A stretch of DNA of 10,674 nucleotides from Gammaproteobacteria bacterium UBA3498 (GTDB taxonomy: Bacteria; Pseudomonadota; Gammaproteobacteria; Pseudomonadales; Pseudohongiellaceae): the NCBI GenBank assembly GCA_002377605.1, contig DFQD01000012.1, forward strand, positions 7,127 to 17,800. The letters are read 5' to 3'. The position numbers and the translations under genes are program-made. The number at the start of each line of letters is the position of its first letter. Position 1 is the stretch's first letter. Shown here piece after piece: positions 1-6,339 of this stretch. The notes under the pieces were generated by a model. It was given only the letters and a program-made list of their open reading frames with translations. It did no database searches and had not been told where the DNA came from.

Positions 1-1364
1 GCAGTTTTCATACGCTCATAAGTGATGCGCTCATGAGCCGCATGCATATCAACTATTATTAATCCATCTTTATTCTGTGCCAGGATGTAGATTCCATGAA
101 TTTGTGCTACTGCATAGCCTAATGGTGGCACTTCTTCATTTTCGCTACTTAGTTTCGACAGTGCCGCTAACTGATTCTGCACACTTGCTACTGATCCCGA
201 CAAATTTTGTCGATTAACTTGATACGCTGTCGATGCCTCTTTTAATGACAATGGGCTTTGATACAAAAATGTTTTTGCTTGTTCGTTTTCTCCTCCGCCA
301 ATATCGAAAGCATGTGCCAATGGCCCTCCCATGCTGCTCTGCATTTGATCTTGTGGGGTAACTTCCGCCAAAGCTTTATGCAAAGAGCTAAAGAGAAAAT
401 CATGAACTAAACGGCTATCACGGAAGCGTACTTCATGTTTCGTCGGATGCACATTCACATCAACCGATACTGGATCAAGTTCTAAATAAAGAACATAAGC
501 TGGATGGCGGCCATGAAATAAGACATCTCGATAGGCTTGCTTTACTGCATGAGTCACTAACTTGTCACGAATAATTCGCCCATTGACGTAAAAGTATTGC
601 AGGTCAGCTTGTGATCGAGAAAAGGTTGGTAAACTCACCCATCCCCAGAGCCTCACTCCAGCACGTTCGATGTCTACACGAACAGAATTTTCAACGAAGG
701 CTGGTCCACAAACCAGTGCAACTCTTCGTTGTTGTTCTTGTTCAGATTTTGCGGGAAATAATTTATGGATGTTGCGGTGGTTATGTTTCAAAGAAAACTG
801 CACGTCGAATCGACTAAGCGCGATGCGTTTAACAATTTCATCGATTCTTGAGAATTCGGTTTTCTCTGTCTTTAAAAATTTCTTGCGCGCTGGTGTATTG
901 AAAAACAACTCTCGGACTTCTACGGTGGTTCCACGAGCGTGGGCGACGGGCTCAACTTTGGCGTCCATATTCTGACCCTCAGCTTCTACTTTCCAGCCAT
1001 TATCTTCCTCATCAGAGTCAGACTTGGACATCATTATCAAGCGGGATACAGAACTAATGCTCGCTAAGGCTTCCCCTCGAAAACCTAGACTGTCGATATT
1101 TTCTAAATCCTCTAGATTAGAAATCTTACTAGTGGCATGGCGACTGAGAGCTAATGAGAGATCTTCCTTTACTATACCACTACCGTTATCTTTTACTCTT
1201 AGTAGTTTGACTCCGCCCTGCTCTAAGTCAATTTCAATACGGCCCGCTCCCGCATCAAGACTGTTCTCCAATAACTCTTTTGCAACTGATGCAGGACGTT
1301 CAACCACTTCACCAGCGGCAATTTGGTTTGTCAGTCTCTGACTGAGTAAGTTAATTCGATGCAT
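1..1364 (-). CDS. mutL: DNA mismatch repair protein MutL, endonuclease type (C-terminus beyond the window)
   Basis: MutL couples mismatch recognition by MutS to strand incision and repair in the cytoplasm. The frame is open from the ATG at 1364 to the window edge, giving 454 residues; the rest of the C-terminal domain lies outside. The start reads MHRINLLSQRLTNQIAAGEV, a standard MutL opening, with no convincing Shine-Dalgarno. GHKL ATPase motifs are all present: KELLENSLDAGA (about 29-40, catalytic Glu33), DNGSG (59-63), HATSK (76-80) and GFRGEAL (94-100). FYVNGR and DVNVHPTKHEVRF follow further on. A low-conservation linker leads to the C-terminal domain, where DMHAAHERITYE (439-450) fits the metal-binding endonuclease motif D[QM]HA(x)2E(x)4E. 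E. coli MutL lacks this motif and relies on MutH, so this protein probably nicks DNA itself, as Pseudomonas MutL does. It is the last gene seen in the minus-strand cluster. miaA and hfq often follow in relatives but cannot be checked here. Confidence 0.97.
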   Translation of the reverse strand, partial: MHRINLLSQRLTNQIAAGEVVERPASVAKELLENSLDAGAGRIEIDLEQGGVKLLRVKDNGSGIVKEDLSLALSRHATSKISNLEDLENIDSLGFRGEALASISSVSRLIMMSKSDSDEEDNGWKVEAEGQNMDAKVEPVAHARGTTVEVRELFFNTPARKKFLKTEKTEFSRIDEIVKRIALSRFDVQFSLKHNHRNIHKLFPAKSEQEQQRRVALVCGPAFVENSVRVDIERAGVRLWGWVSLPTFSRSQADLQYFYVNGRIIRDKLVTHAVKQAYRDVLFHGRHPAYVLYLELDPVSVDVNVHPTKHEVRFRDSRLVHDFLFSSLHKALAEVTPQDQMQSSMGGPLAHAFDIGGGENEQAKTFLYQSPLSLKEASTAYQVNRQNLSGSVASVQNQLAALSKLSSENEEVPPLGYAVAQIHGIYILAQNKDGLIIVDMHAAHERITYERMKT

Positions 1365-1397
1365 GCAACAAAACGGATTAGAACCAACAGTGCCAGC

Positions 1398-1406
1398 ATT
1401 GTAGCA
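1398..1406 (-). promoter_or_regulatory. Possible extended -10 promoter element upstream of mutL
   Basis: Read on the minus strand, the 80-bp gap between the amidase stop and the mutL start contains TGCTACAAT. This is an extended -10 (TGn) followed by a hexamer with one mismatch to TATAAT. Transcription would begin about 27 bases before the mutL ATG. No good -35 box lies 16-18 bp upstream, which an extended -10 can compensate for. It may give mutL its own expression inside the operon. The same gap has only a weak 5-bp dyad (AGTGC/GCACT) and no T-tract, so I see no terminator between the two genes. Confidence 0.3.
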
Positions 1407-1444
1407 CTCTCAAATTTTAATCCTATGGGTGAATGTGCCGGAGT

Positions 1445-2962
1445 TTATATGGTCGGAATCTTAAGTACCTGCCCAACTAATATCTTGTCACTGGACAGGT
1501 TATTGGCTGAACGCAGATTTGCGAGACTCACTGAATAGCGAGCTGCTATTTCGGACAAAGTCTCACCCCGTTGAATGGTGTGCTCAGATATCGCAAGCAG
1601 CCCACCTCCTGGCAGAGTTATCTCCTGTCCAATACGAATCGTATTAGAGCTCAGATTATTAAGGGACTTTAGCTCATTAATGGTTAGTCCAAATCGCTGA
1701 GCGATAACCGATAGACTATCGCCAGATTTCACTATGTAGGATCCAGGCGTAATTCCATTCTCTTTTTGCCAGGCAATCAATGTGCCTTCCGGTGGAGAAT
1801 CATAAAAATACTGCATCACACCGCGACCAATTGAATGAGCCATGTTGCGTTGAAATCCGGCTGAATTAAGACGTTGTGCCTCATTCGGGTTCGTGAGGTA
1901 TCCAGTCTCTATCAATATAGAAGGAATATCTGGTGAATTTAGAACCTGCAGCGAAGCCTGCTGTACTTTGTCTCGCCGTAATCTTGATACAGAACCCATA
2001 GACTCTAGAATTCTGGTACCAGCAATAAGACTCTGTTCCATGCTCCAGGCCATCTGCAAAGATACCAGAGTTAAGGCAACGTCGTCGTCCAATCCCCCAA
2101 TGGCAAGATCGCCACCTACTCCACCCAATAAATCAGATCCGTTTTCCTTCTCGGTGACTCGGCGAGCATTCTCTCTATCTGCTCTGTCGCCGGATAAAGC
2201 ATAGATGGTTACACCATTGGCTCTACTACTTCGATACCAATCGGCATGAATAGCAACGAATAAATCTGCTCGCCCGTCACGGGCAATCTGCGGACGCTTT
2301 TGCAGTTCAACGTAATAGTCACCGTCGCGAATCATTACCGGTGTATAACCGGGAATTGAATTAAAGTAGTCCCGCAGGTAACGGGAAATTGCTAGCGTTA
2401 CATTCTTCTCTGTAATCCGACCATCGTAGCCAATGCTGCCCGGGTCTTCACCACCATGACCGGCAGAAATGGCGACAACAATATCTCTTCGTTCATCGGA
2501 TTGAACCGACGTGACTGGATTAATTACAGGCGCGCTATCTTTATCTGCGCTTTCCAAATGATAAAGATCGACTACGAGTCGATGGCCTAATTCACTGTTT
2601 GGGGCCAAAGTGAAACTTGTGGGATTAGTTTCAGTATTAAGATCTAAAACGATGCGGAGATTGTCTCCGTTGCGAACTCCAGTCCGCATTCCCTTGATAG
2701 GGCTGGCAGTAAAATCCAAACCAGAAAGATCATCTCCAACTTCTGAATTTTCGATGTCAATAACGACACGATAAGGATCTTCTAAGGTAAATAAGTTGTA
2801 ACTCACGGCATCGGTTGAGCCGAAAACCAGACGAGTGTGATCCGGTGCTTGCCACATTCGCACTTCATCGATACTCGCTGCAAGACTTAAAAAAGGAACT
2901 AGAGCGCCACTTACAGCTAGTGCAACAACAGTTAAGGATTTGGAACTTTTAAGAAAATTCAT
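1445..2962 (-). CDS. amiB: Exported N-acetylmuramoyl-L-alanine amidase (AmiB type) with AMIN and two LysM domains
   Basis: This zinc amidase cuts the bond between MurNAc and the stem peptide in periplasmic peptidoglycan, mainly to split the septum between daughter cells. The 505-residue product starts with a signal peptide (about 1-29, ending LSLAAS). An AMIN domain follows (about 30-135), which targets AmiB/AmiC proteins to the division site. The Amidase_3 domain spans about 160-387. Its expected zinc and catalytic residues are His169 (SAGHGG), Glu185 (ITEKNV), His239 (AIHAD) and Glu352 (IETGYLTN). The insert at about 262-325 corresponds to the autoinhibitory region that EnvC/NlpD-type activators displace in E. 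coli homologues. Two LysM repeats (about 408-451 and 460-503) add peptidoglycan binding; E. coli AmiB lacks LysM, but Pseudomonas-type AmiB carries it. The gene sits between tsaE and mutL, the classical amiB position. No strong Shine-Dalgarno precedes the ATG; the signal peptide supports this start. Confidence 0.96.
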   Translation of the reverse strand: MNFLKSSKSLTVVALAVSGALVPFLSLAASIDEVRMWQAPDHTRLVFGSTDAVSYNLFTLEDPYRVVIDIENSEVGDDLSGLDFTASPIKGMRTGVRNGDNLRIVLDLNTETNPTSFTLAPNSELGHRLVVDLYHLESADKDSAPVINPVTSVQSDERRDIVVAISAGHGGEDPGSIGYDGRITEKNVTLAISRYLRDYFNSIPGYTPVMIRDGDYYVELQKRPQIARDGRADLFVAIHADWYRSSRANGVTIYALSGDRADRENARRVTEKENGSDLLGGVGGDLAIGGLDDDVALTLVSLQMAWSMEQSLIAGTRILESMGSVSRLRRDKVQQASLQVLNSPDIPSILIETGYLTNPNEAQRLNSAGFQRNMAHSIGRGVMQYFYDSPPEGTLIAWQKENGITPGSYIVKSGDSLSVIAQRFGLTINELKSLNNLSSNTIRIGQEITLPGGGLLAISEHTIQRGETLSEIAARYSVSLANLRSANNLSSDKILVGQVLKIPTI

Positions 2963-3006
2963 TCACTATTGACTGGCGAATTCCAACATGTCTATAGATT
3001 TCGGCC

Positions 3007-3519
3007 TTATTTCCACAATCTTTTGGTGATCTTATGGCCTTTTCCTGAATGAATTTGCCAGCTTATCTGGCGGCCTGTCCCTTCCATTTCGAACTCGATC
3101 GTCAGATCGGAGTCTGGAATTATTCCGGCGCCTCGGTTTGCCCATTCGACAATACAAAGATTTGTTGGCTGGAAATAGTCTTCTGTTCCTAGATATTCTA
3201 CTTCTTCAGGATCCGTTAAACGGTACAGATCAAAATGGTAGATCTGACACTTTTCAAATTCGTAGGGTTCAACTAGCGTGTAGGTAGGGCTCTTTACCGC
3301 CCCATTGTAACCATAACCGCGCATAATTCCGCGAGTTAAAGTTGTTTTACCCGCACCTAAGTCACCGTTAAGGTGAATTACACCACCCATAGATTCGACA
3401 CCAACCCCTTCATTTACAGATTCAGCGAAAGCAGCTTCACTATAGGTTGCTTTAGCCAAGTTCTGTCCAAAAGTAACAGTTGATTCTTCATCTGGAAGAA
3501 ATAATCGATGATCTGTCAT
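3007..3519 (-). CDS. tsaE: tRNA threonylcarbamoyladenosine biosynthesis ATPase TsaE
   Basis: TsaE (formerly YjeE) is the P-loop ATPase that drives turnover of the TsaB-TsaD complex, which makes the t6A modification at position 37 of ANN-decoding tRNAs in the cytoplasm. The 170-residue product is slightly longer than the usual 150-160. It shows Walker A GDLGAGKTT (52-60), the switch-like VKSPTYTLVE (75-84), HFDLYR (95-100) and the family signature VEWANRG (124-130). The extra length is an insert at about 25-45, between the first helix and the P-loop, plus a basic tail (GHKITKRLWK). It lies 14 bp after the NAD(P)HX repair gene and 44 bp before the amidase gene, the same neighbours as E. coli yjeF-yjeE-amiB-mutL, so it is probably co-transcribed with them. 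Confidence 0.97.
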   Translation of the reverse strand: MTDHRLFLPDEESTVTFGQNLAKATYSEAAFAESVNEGVGVESMGGVIHLNGDLGAGKTTLTRGIMRGYGYNGAVKSPTYTLVEPYEFEKCQIYHFDLYRLTDPEEVEYLGTEDYFQPTNLCIVEWANRGAGIIPDSDLTIEFEMEGTGRQISWQIHSGKGHKITKRLWK

Positions 3520-3533
3520 ATTATTAAACTTGA

Positions 3534-5096
3534 TTAATGTAGTGATGGATTTACGAGTTGCCTAATAAAGGGAAAAAGGTCAGTAGCTGTCATTCCGCGC
3601 TCTCCCCCATTCTCTGCCGCAAGATCAGCTGCCTCACCGTGAATTGAAACGGCACAACAAAGTGCAATTTGTAAATCTAGGCCCTGGGCAATCAGACTGG
3701 CAACGATTCCAGCGAGTACGTCGCCCATTCCTCCTGTAGCCATACCCGCATTACCTTCTGTACATAGAAAGATGTCACTACTGTTTTCTTTATTGCAAAT
3801 CAAACTGCCGCTACCTTTCAGTAAACAAGGCCCTCCCCACAACTCTGATAGTTTTTGCACCGTAACAAATCTATCGGATTGCACTTCTCCAACAGAAGAA
3901 TTAAGCAGCGATGCTGCTTCACCGGGATGAGGTGTCAAAACCCAATTGCTACGTTTAATTGATGCGCCAGATTCCAAGCGTTCTGATAATAGATTCAGTC
4001 CGTCTGCATCCACGACCAAGGGAGTGTTTTGCACTTGCTGTGCGCTTAGTGCAGATTGTAGAAGATGTCTGGACCATTTTGACTTACCAAGCCCGGGGCC
4101 TATTGTTATCACTGAAGCCTTCGAGATCAGGTCTTCAATATCCGCATCTTCGTCTTCAGTTCCGAAAACCATTAACTCAGGTCGACGAGACAGTATTGCA
4201 GACCTATGTTTCGATCGAGTTATGATACTCACTAATCCCGAACCACTGCACTGAGCAGCTTCAGCAGCCATTAGCGGTGCACCGCCGAAGCCATAATCAC
4301 CACCCATAATTACAACGTGTCCATGATTTCCTTTATGGGAAGACTTTCGTCTAGGCAAAAGGTACGGGGTTGCATCGTTGATATCGATACGGATTGCAGA
4401 AGGTGTTGGTGACGATTTTCCAGTATAGACATCGTCGGGTACTTCGAGATTGTCAAAAACTATTTCTCCACAATAATCTCGCCCTTGGCAAGTCAACAGC
4501 CCCTGCTTCATTCCAATAAAACTAACAGTTAGATCTGCCTCAACCGCCACACCCAGACAATTACCAGTATTTGCACTCAGTCCTGAAGGGAGATCGATTG
4601 CAACCACTGGACAACTCATGGCATTGATGCGCTCGATCGCTGCTGCGTAATCTCCCGATACTTTTCGATCTATTCCCGTGCCCAATAGTGCATCAACAAC
4701 AACGGTATGGGCATGGTCAGTCTCGCCAATTGAGTCACTCTCGGTAAAGCTAAAGATGGGAATCTGCATATTTGCAGCCAACTCGAAAGCGAGTTTAGCC
4801 TCGCCTTTAAGCTCTGAACTCTCAGTAAGCTGGACAATGTCTGCGCTTATTCCTGCCTCTTTTGCCAGTGCCGCAACAACATATCCGTCTCCGCCATTAT
4901 TACCACTGCCGACAAAAACTAGGAGGTGTCGAGTTTCGGGCCAATGCTCTCTAAGAAAATTAAAGGCAGCTCTCGCTGCCGCCTGCATTAATTCAAAGCC
5001 GGCAATGCCTTTGCGCTCAAGCGCTATAAGGTCCAACTCGCGCACTGCTTCAGCGCGATAGAGATTTTTGGGAAGTTTGGTGGTGAAGTCACTCAT
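3534..5096 (-). CDS. nnr: Bifunctional NAD(P)HX epimerase / ADP-dependent NAD(P)HX dehydratase (YjeF type)
   Basis: This enzyme repairs hydrated NADH and NADPH. The N-terminal domain interconverts the R and S epimers, and the C-terminal domain dehydrates S-NAD(P)HX using ADP. The 520-residue length matches the fused bacterial form. The YjeF_N epimerase part (about 10-225) shows GSGNNGGDGYV (63-73), VDALLGTGIDRKVSG (134-148, including the conserved Asp135) and AIDLPSGLSANTG (167-179). The ribokinase-fold dehydratase part (about 245-515) shows KGNHGHV (255-261), VVDADGLNLL (361-370), LTPHPGEA (387-394), LLKGSGSLI (425-433) and the nucleotide-binding GNAGMATGGMGDVLAG (448-463, with Asp459 as the expected catalytic residue). 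Both active sites look intact. It starts 13 bp after the MarR-family gene and ends 14 bp before tsaE. Having a MarR gene directly upstream is unusual for this locus. Confidence 0.96.
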   Translation of the reverse strand: MSDFTTKLPKNLYRAEAVRELDLIALERKGIAGFELMQAAARAAFNFLREHWPETRHLLVFVGSGNNGGDGYVVAALAKEAGISADIVQLTESSELKGEAKLAFELAANMQIPIFSFTESDSIGETDHAHTVVVDALLGTGIDRKVSGDYAAAIERINAMSCPVVAIDLPSGLSANTGNCLGVAVEADLTVSFIGMKQGLLTCQGRDYCGEIVFDNLEVPDDVYTGKSSPTPSAIRIDINDATPYLLPRRKSSHKGNHGHVVIMGGDYGFGGAPLMAAEAAQCSGSGLVSIITRSKHRSAILSRRPELMVFGTEDEDADIEDLISKASVITIGPGLGKSKWSRHLLQSALSAQQVQNTPLVVDADGLNLLSERLESGASIKRSNWVLTPHPGEAASLLNSSVGEVQSDRFVTVQKLSELWGGPCLLKGSGSLICNKENSSDIFLCTEGNAGMATGGMGDVLAGIVASLIAQGLDLQIALCCAVSIHGEAADLAAENGGERGMTATDLFPFIRQLVNPSLH

Positions 5097-5109
5097 GAAC
5101 TGTGATTCA

Positions 5110-5547
5110 TTAGTTAAATTTCTTAATCAAACGGCGAACCAGGCGTAAAGCAGCTTCTAATTCTTCAACAGGAATATCTTCGGTGGCATCTATAGCCCAA
5201 GGGTCCTGCAATTCACGCAGGGTGTTATAGACCTCCTTGCCACGCTGACTGAGCATTACCAGAACTGAACGTTTGTGTTTCAGATTCTTGTGATACTCAA
5301 GCAATCCATCCTCCATCATTACATCAGTGATGCGCTGCACTGCCTGCCTGGATTGTCCCAGCACTCTCGCAATACCAGGGACGGTTAATCCATTGTTAGA
5401 CAAGGCGATTGCACCAATCACTTTCCAACGAGCGTGAGTAAGCCCAAGGCTTTCAGTCATGTCATCACCCTCTGCAATCAGCAACCCATTTAACCGGAAA
5501 ACTGACAGTACAAAGTCTAGAAATAAGACTCTTCTCGATGGGTGCAC
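5110..5547 (-). CDS. MarR-family winged-helix transcriptional regulator, GTG start
   Basis: This 145-residue protein has the MarR layout. A helical N-terminal dimerisation region comes first, then a winged helix at about 38-100: LTHARWKVIGAIALSNNGLTV, a recognition region IARVLGQSRQAVQRITDVMMEDGLLEY, and a wing of the KHKRSVLVMLSQRGKEVY type. A C-terminal dimerisation helix (about 126-144) closes it. The start is a GTG at 5547, chosen because AGGGG lies 9 bases upstream and a TAG stop interrupts the frame before any earlier start. The next Met is residue 30, which would remove part of the first helix. MarR proteins are usually dimeric repressors released by small aromatic or lipophilic ligands or by oxidation. 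No cysteine is present here, so a thiol switch is unlikely. It is divergent from the DUF2059-like/E1 pair and 13 bp upstream of the NAD(P)HX repair gene, so it could control both directions. The ligand is unknown. Confidence 0.88.
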   Translation of the reverse strand: MHPSRRVLFLDFVLSVFRLNGLLIAEGDDMTESLGLTHARWKVIGAIALSNNGLTVPGIARVLGQSRQAVQRITDVMMEDGLLEYHKNLKHKRSVLVMLSQRGKEVYNTLRELQDPWAIDATEDIPVEELEAALRLVRRLIKKFN

Positions 5548-5556
5548 TAATCGATG

Positions 5557-5561
5557 CCCCT
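5557..5561 (-). promoter_or_regulatory. Shine-Dalgarno that supports the GTG start of the MarR gene
   Basis: On the minus strand this reads AGGGG, with a 9-base spacer to the GTG at 5545-5547. It is one of the clearer ribosome binding sites in the window and decides the non-ATG start. Confidence 0.65.
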
Positions 5562-5566
5562 AAAAA

Positions 5567-5605
5567 TGACCATATGTCAGCATGTTGTCATTGTCCTAAT
5601 TGTCA
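5567..5605. repeat. Cluster of TGTCA/TTGTC repeats over the MarR promoter region
   Basis: TGTCA occurs at 5575-5579, 5586-5590 and 5601-5605, with a TGTCC variant at 5592-5596. An inverted TGAC at 5567-5570 pairs with GTCA at 5576-5579 around CATAT. The 11-bp step between the first two copies is about one helical turn. The cluster overlaps the candidate -35/-10 of the MarR gene and could be an autoregulatory operator. The repeats are certain; the function is inferred. Confidence 0.35.
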
Positions 5606-5610
5606 GTCAA
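5582..5610 (-). promoter_or_regulatory. Candidate promoter of the MarR-nnr-tsaE-amiB-mutL unit
   Basis: On the minus strand, TTGACT (5605-5610) is a strong -35-like hexamer, followed after 17 bp by CAACAT (5582-5587), a weak -10 (3 of 6). The leader would be about 28 bases to the GTG start. TATAAA at about 5613-5618 is an alternative -10 but has no good -35. The hexamers overlap a cluster of TGTCA repeats, so repressor binding here would block the promoter. The call is by eye and moderate to weak. Confidence 0.3.
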
Positions 5611-5677
5611 TTTATATGAAGCGGAAAAATGGTGAAATAAATTCGAACTCAATTAGTCTTCTGCCTATTCTTCGTTG

Positions 5678-5699
5678 CTCTGAAACCCTTCTTTCAGAG
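5678..5699. promoter_or_regulatory. Perfect inverted repeat, candidate MarR operator
   Basis: CTCTGAAA (5678-5685) and TTTCAGAG (5692-5699) are perfect reverse complements around a 6-base centre, CCCTTC. The whole is 22 bp, within the size range of MarR-dimer operators. It lies about 130 bp from the MarR start and about 92 bp from the plus-strand gene. No T-tract follows on either strand, so it does not look like a terminator. It could also be a site for another regulator. Confidence 0.45.
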
Positions 5700-5718
5700 A
5701 GCGCAAGACAAAGACAGA

Positions 5719-5754
5719 CAACTTGTTGCAGCGACCTAAACGCTGGTTGTTTAG
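5719..5754. promoter_or_regulatory. Two further inverted repeats upstream of the DUF2059-like/E1 pair
   Basis: CAACTTGTTG (5719-5728) has 4-bp arms around TT. CTAAAC (5736-5741) and GTTTAG (5749-5754) form a perfect 6-bp-arm repeat with a 7-base centre. The second overlaps TTGTTT (5747-5752), a possible -35 of the plus-strand promoter, so a protein bound there would probably repress the downstream pair. Confidence 0.35.
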
Positions 5755-5773
5755 TTATCCCATACAGTAGAAT
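5747..5773 (+). promoter_or_regulatory. Weak candidate promoter for the DUF2059-like/E1 pair
   Basis: TAGAAT (5768-5773) matches five of six bases of the -10 consensus. TTGTTT (5747-5752) is the best -35 candidate, but the spacer is only 15 bp. Transcription would start near 5780, leaving a leader of about 10 bases before the ATG at 5791, with no visible Shine-Dalgarno. Use of the GTG at 5809 would lengthen the leader. The assignment is tentative. Confidence 0.25.
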
Positions 5774-5790
5774 GACAGTGATCGGTTTCG

Positions 5791-6339
5791 ATGGTGAATA
5801 AAAGAGTCGTGAAAACAAAAGCAATTATACTCATCGCCAGTTTCTGCTTCGCTTCTTCAAGTGCATCTGCTGATGCTATTCGGGATGCAAATCGACTCTT
5901 GCGGGTAACCGACCTTGGTAGTCGATTCGAATCTATGGCCTTCAATCAGACTCGGATGATCATCAGGACATATGCAAGCATTGTGAATATGAATGCCTCT
6001 GTCTCGCTGCCCCAATCTGTAAAAAAATCAATCGCTGAATGTTACGCAGAAGCCTATGCTTGGGAACAATTTGAACCTGGCATAGCAAAAATTTTCGCTG
6101 ACAATCTGACGCGGAATGAAATTGCACTACTCATCGATTTCTATAACGATTTGGGGCATCCTCCGTCTGAAATCGTAAATTTCAAAAACACATTAACGAA
6201 AGCTGAGCAAATTGAATTCAATAGTATCGAATACATTTTCAACAAGAGTAAGGGGTGCTTAGAGCGAGATGCTGAAATAATCAATAATTACCTCGCATCA
6301 CAAAACGTCGACAGCTCAGAATACATTAAACTTGAATGA
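5791..6339 (+). CDS. Small exported protein resembling DUF2059
   Basis: The 182-residue product begins with a signal peptide (about 1-29, hydrophobic stretch IILIASFCFASS, predicted cut after SADA), so it is probably periplasmic. The rest is mainly helical. The stretch CYAEAYAWEQFEPGIAKIFA followed by DNLTRNEIALLIDFYNDLG (about 84-122) resembles the DUF2059 core, where a Trp-containing helix leads into a 'FTxxEL..L..FY.S..G' pattern. Here the usual Ser-Pro-x-Gly end is replaced by NDLGHPP, so it is a divergent member at best. Cys84 and Cys156 could form a disulfide after export. The stop overlaps the E1 start as ATGA, implying translational coupling. No Shine-Dalgarno is visible at the ATG; GTG at 5809 is an alternative start that keeps the signal peptide. 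No biochemical function is known to me, and why an exported protein should be coupled to a cytosolic dehydrogenase is unclear. Confidence 0.72.
   Translation: MVNKRVVKTKAIILIASFCFASSSASADAIRDANRLLRVTDLGSRFESMAFNQTRMIIRTYASIVNMNASVSLPQSVKKSIAECYAEAYAWEQFEPGIAKIFADNLTRNEIALLIDFYNDLGHPPSEIVNFKNTLTKAEQIEFNSIEYIFNKSKGCLERDAEIINNYLASQNVDSSEYIKLE

Noticed and set aside
611..1341. Plus-strand open frames of 68, 101 and 105 codons
   Set aside because: They lie antisense to mutL, whose continuous frame carries every family motif; their translations are low-complexity shadows without recognisable domains.
1386..1410. Terminator between the amidase gene and mutL
   Set aside because: Only a 5-bp dyad with a 10-base loop and no T-run is present, too weak to call.
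5678..5699. Reading the 8-bp-arm inverted repeat as a rho-independent terminator
   Set aside because: No T-tract follows on either strand, and it lies upstream of both divergent genes, where no transcript is expected to end; an operator fits better.
5538..5824. Open frames of 87 (plus) and 70 (minus) codons in the divergent control region
   Set aside because: Both cross the promoter and palindrome region, overlap the starts of the flanking genes, have no ribosome site or domain, and their composition does not look like protein-coding sequence.
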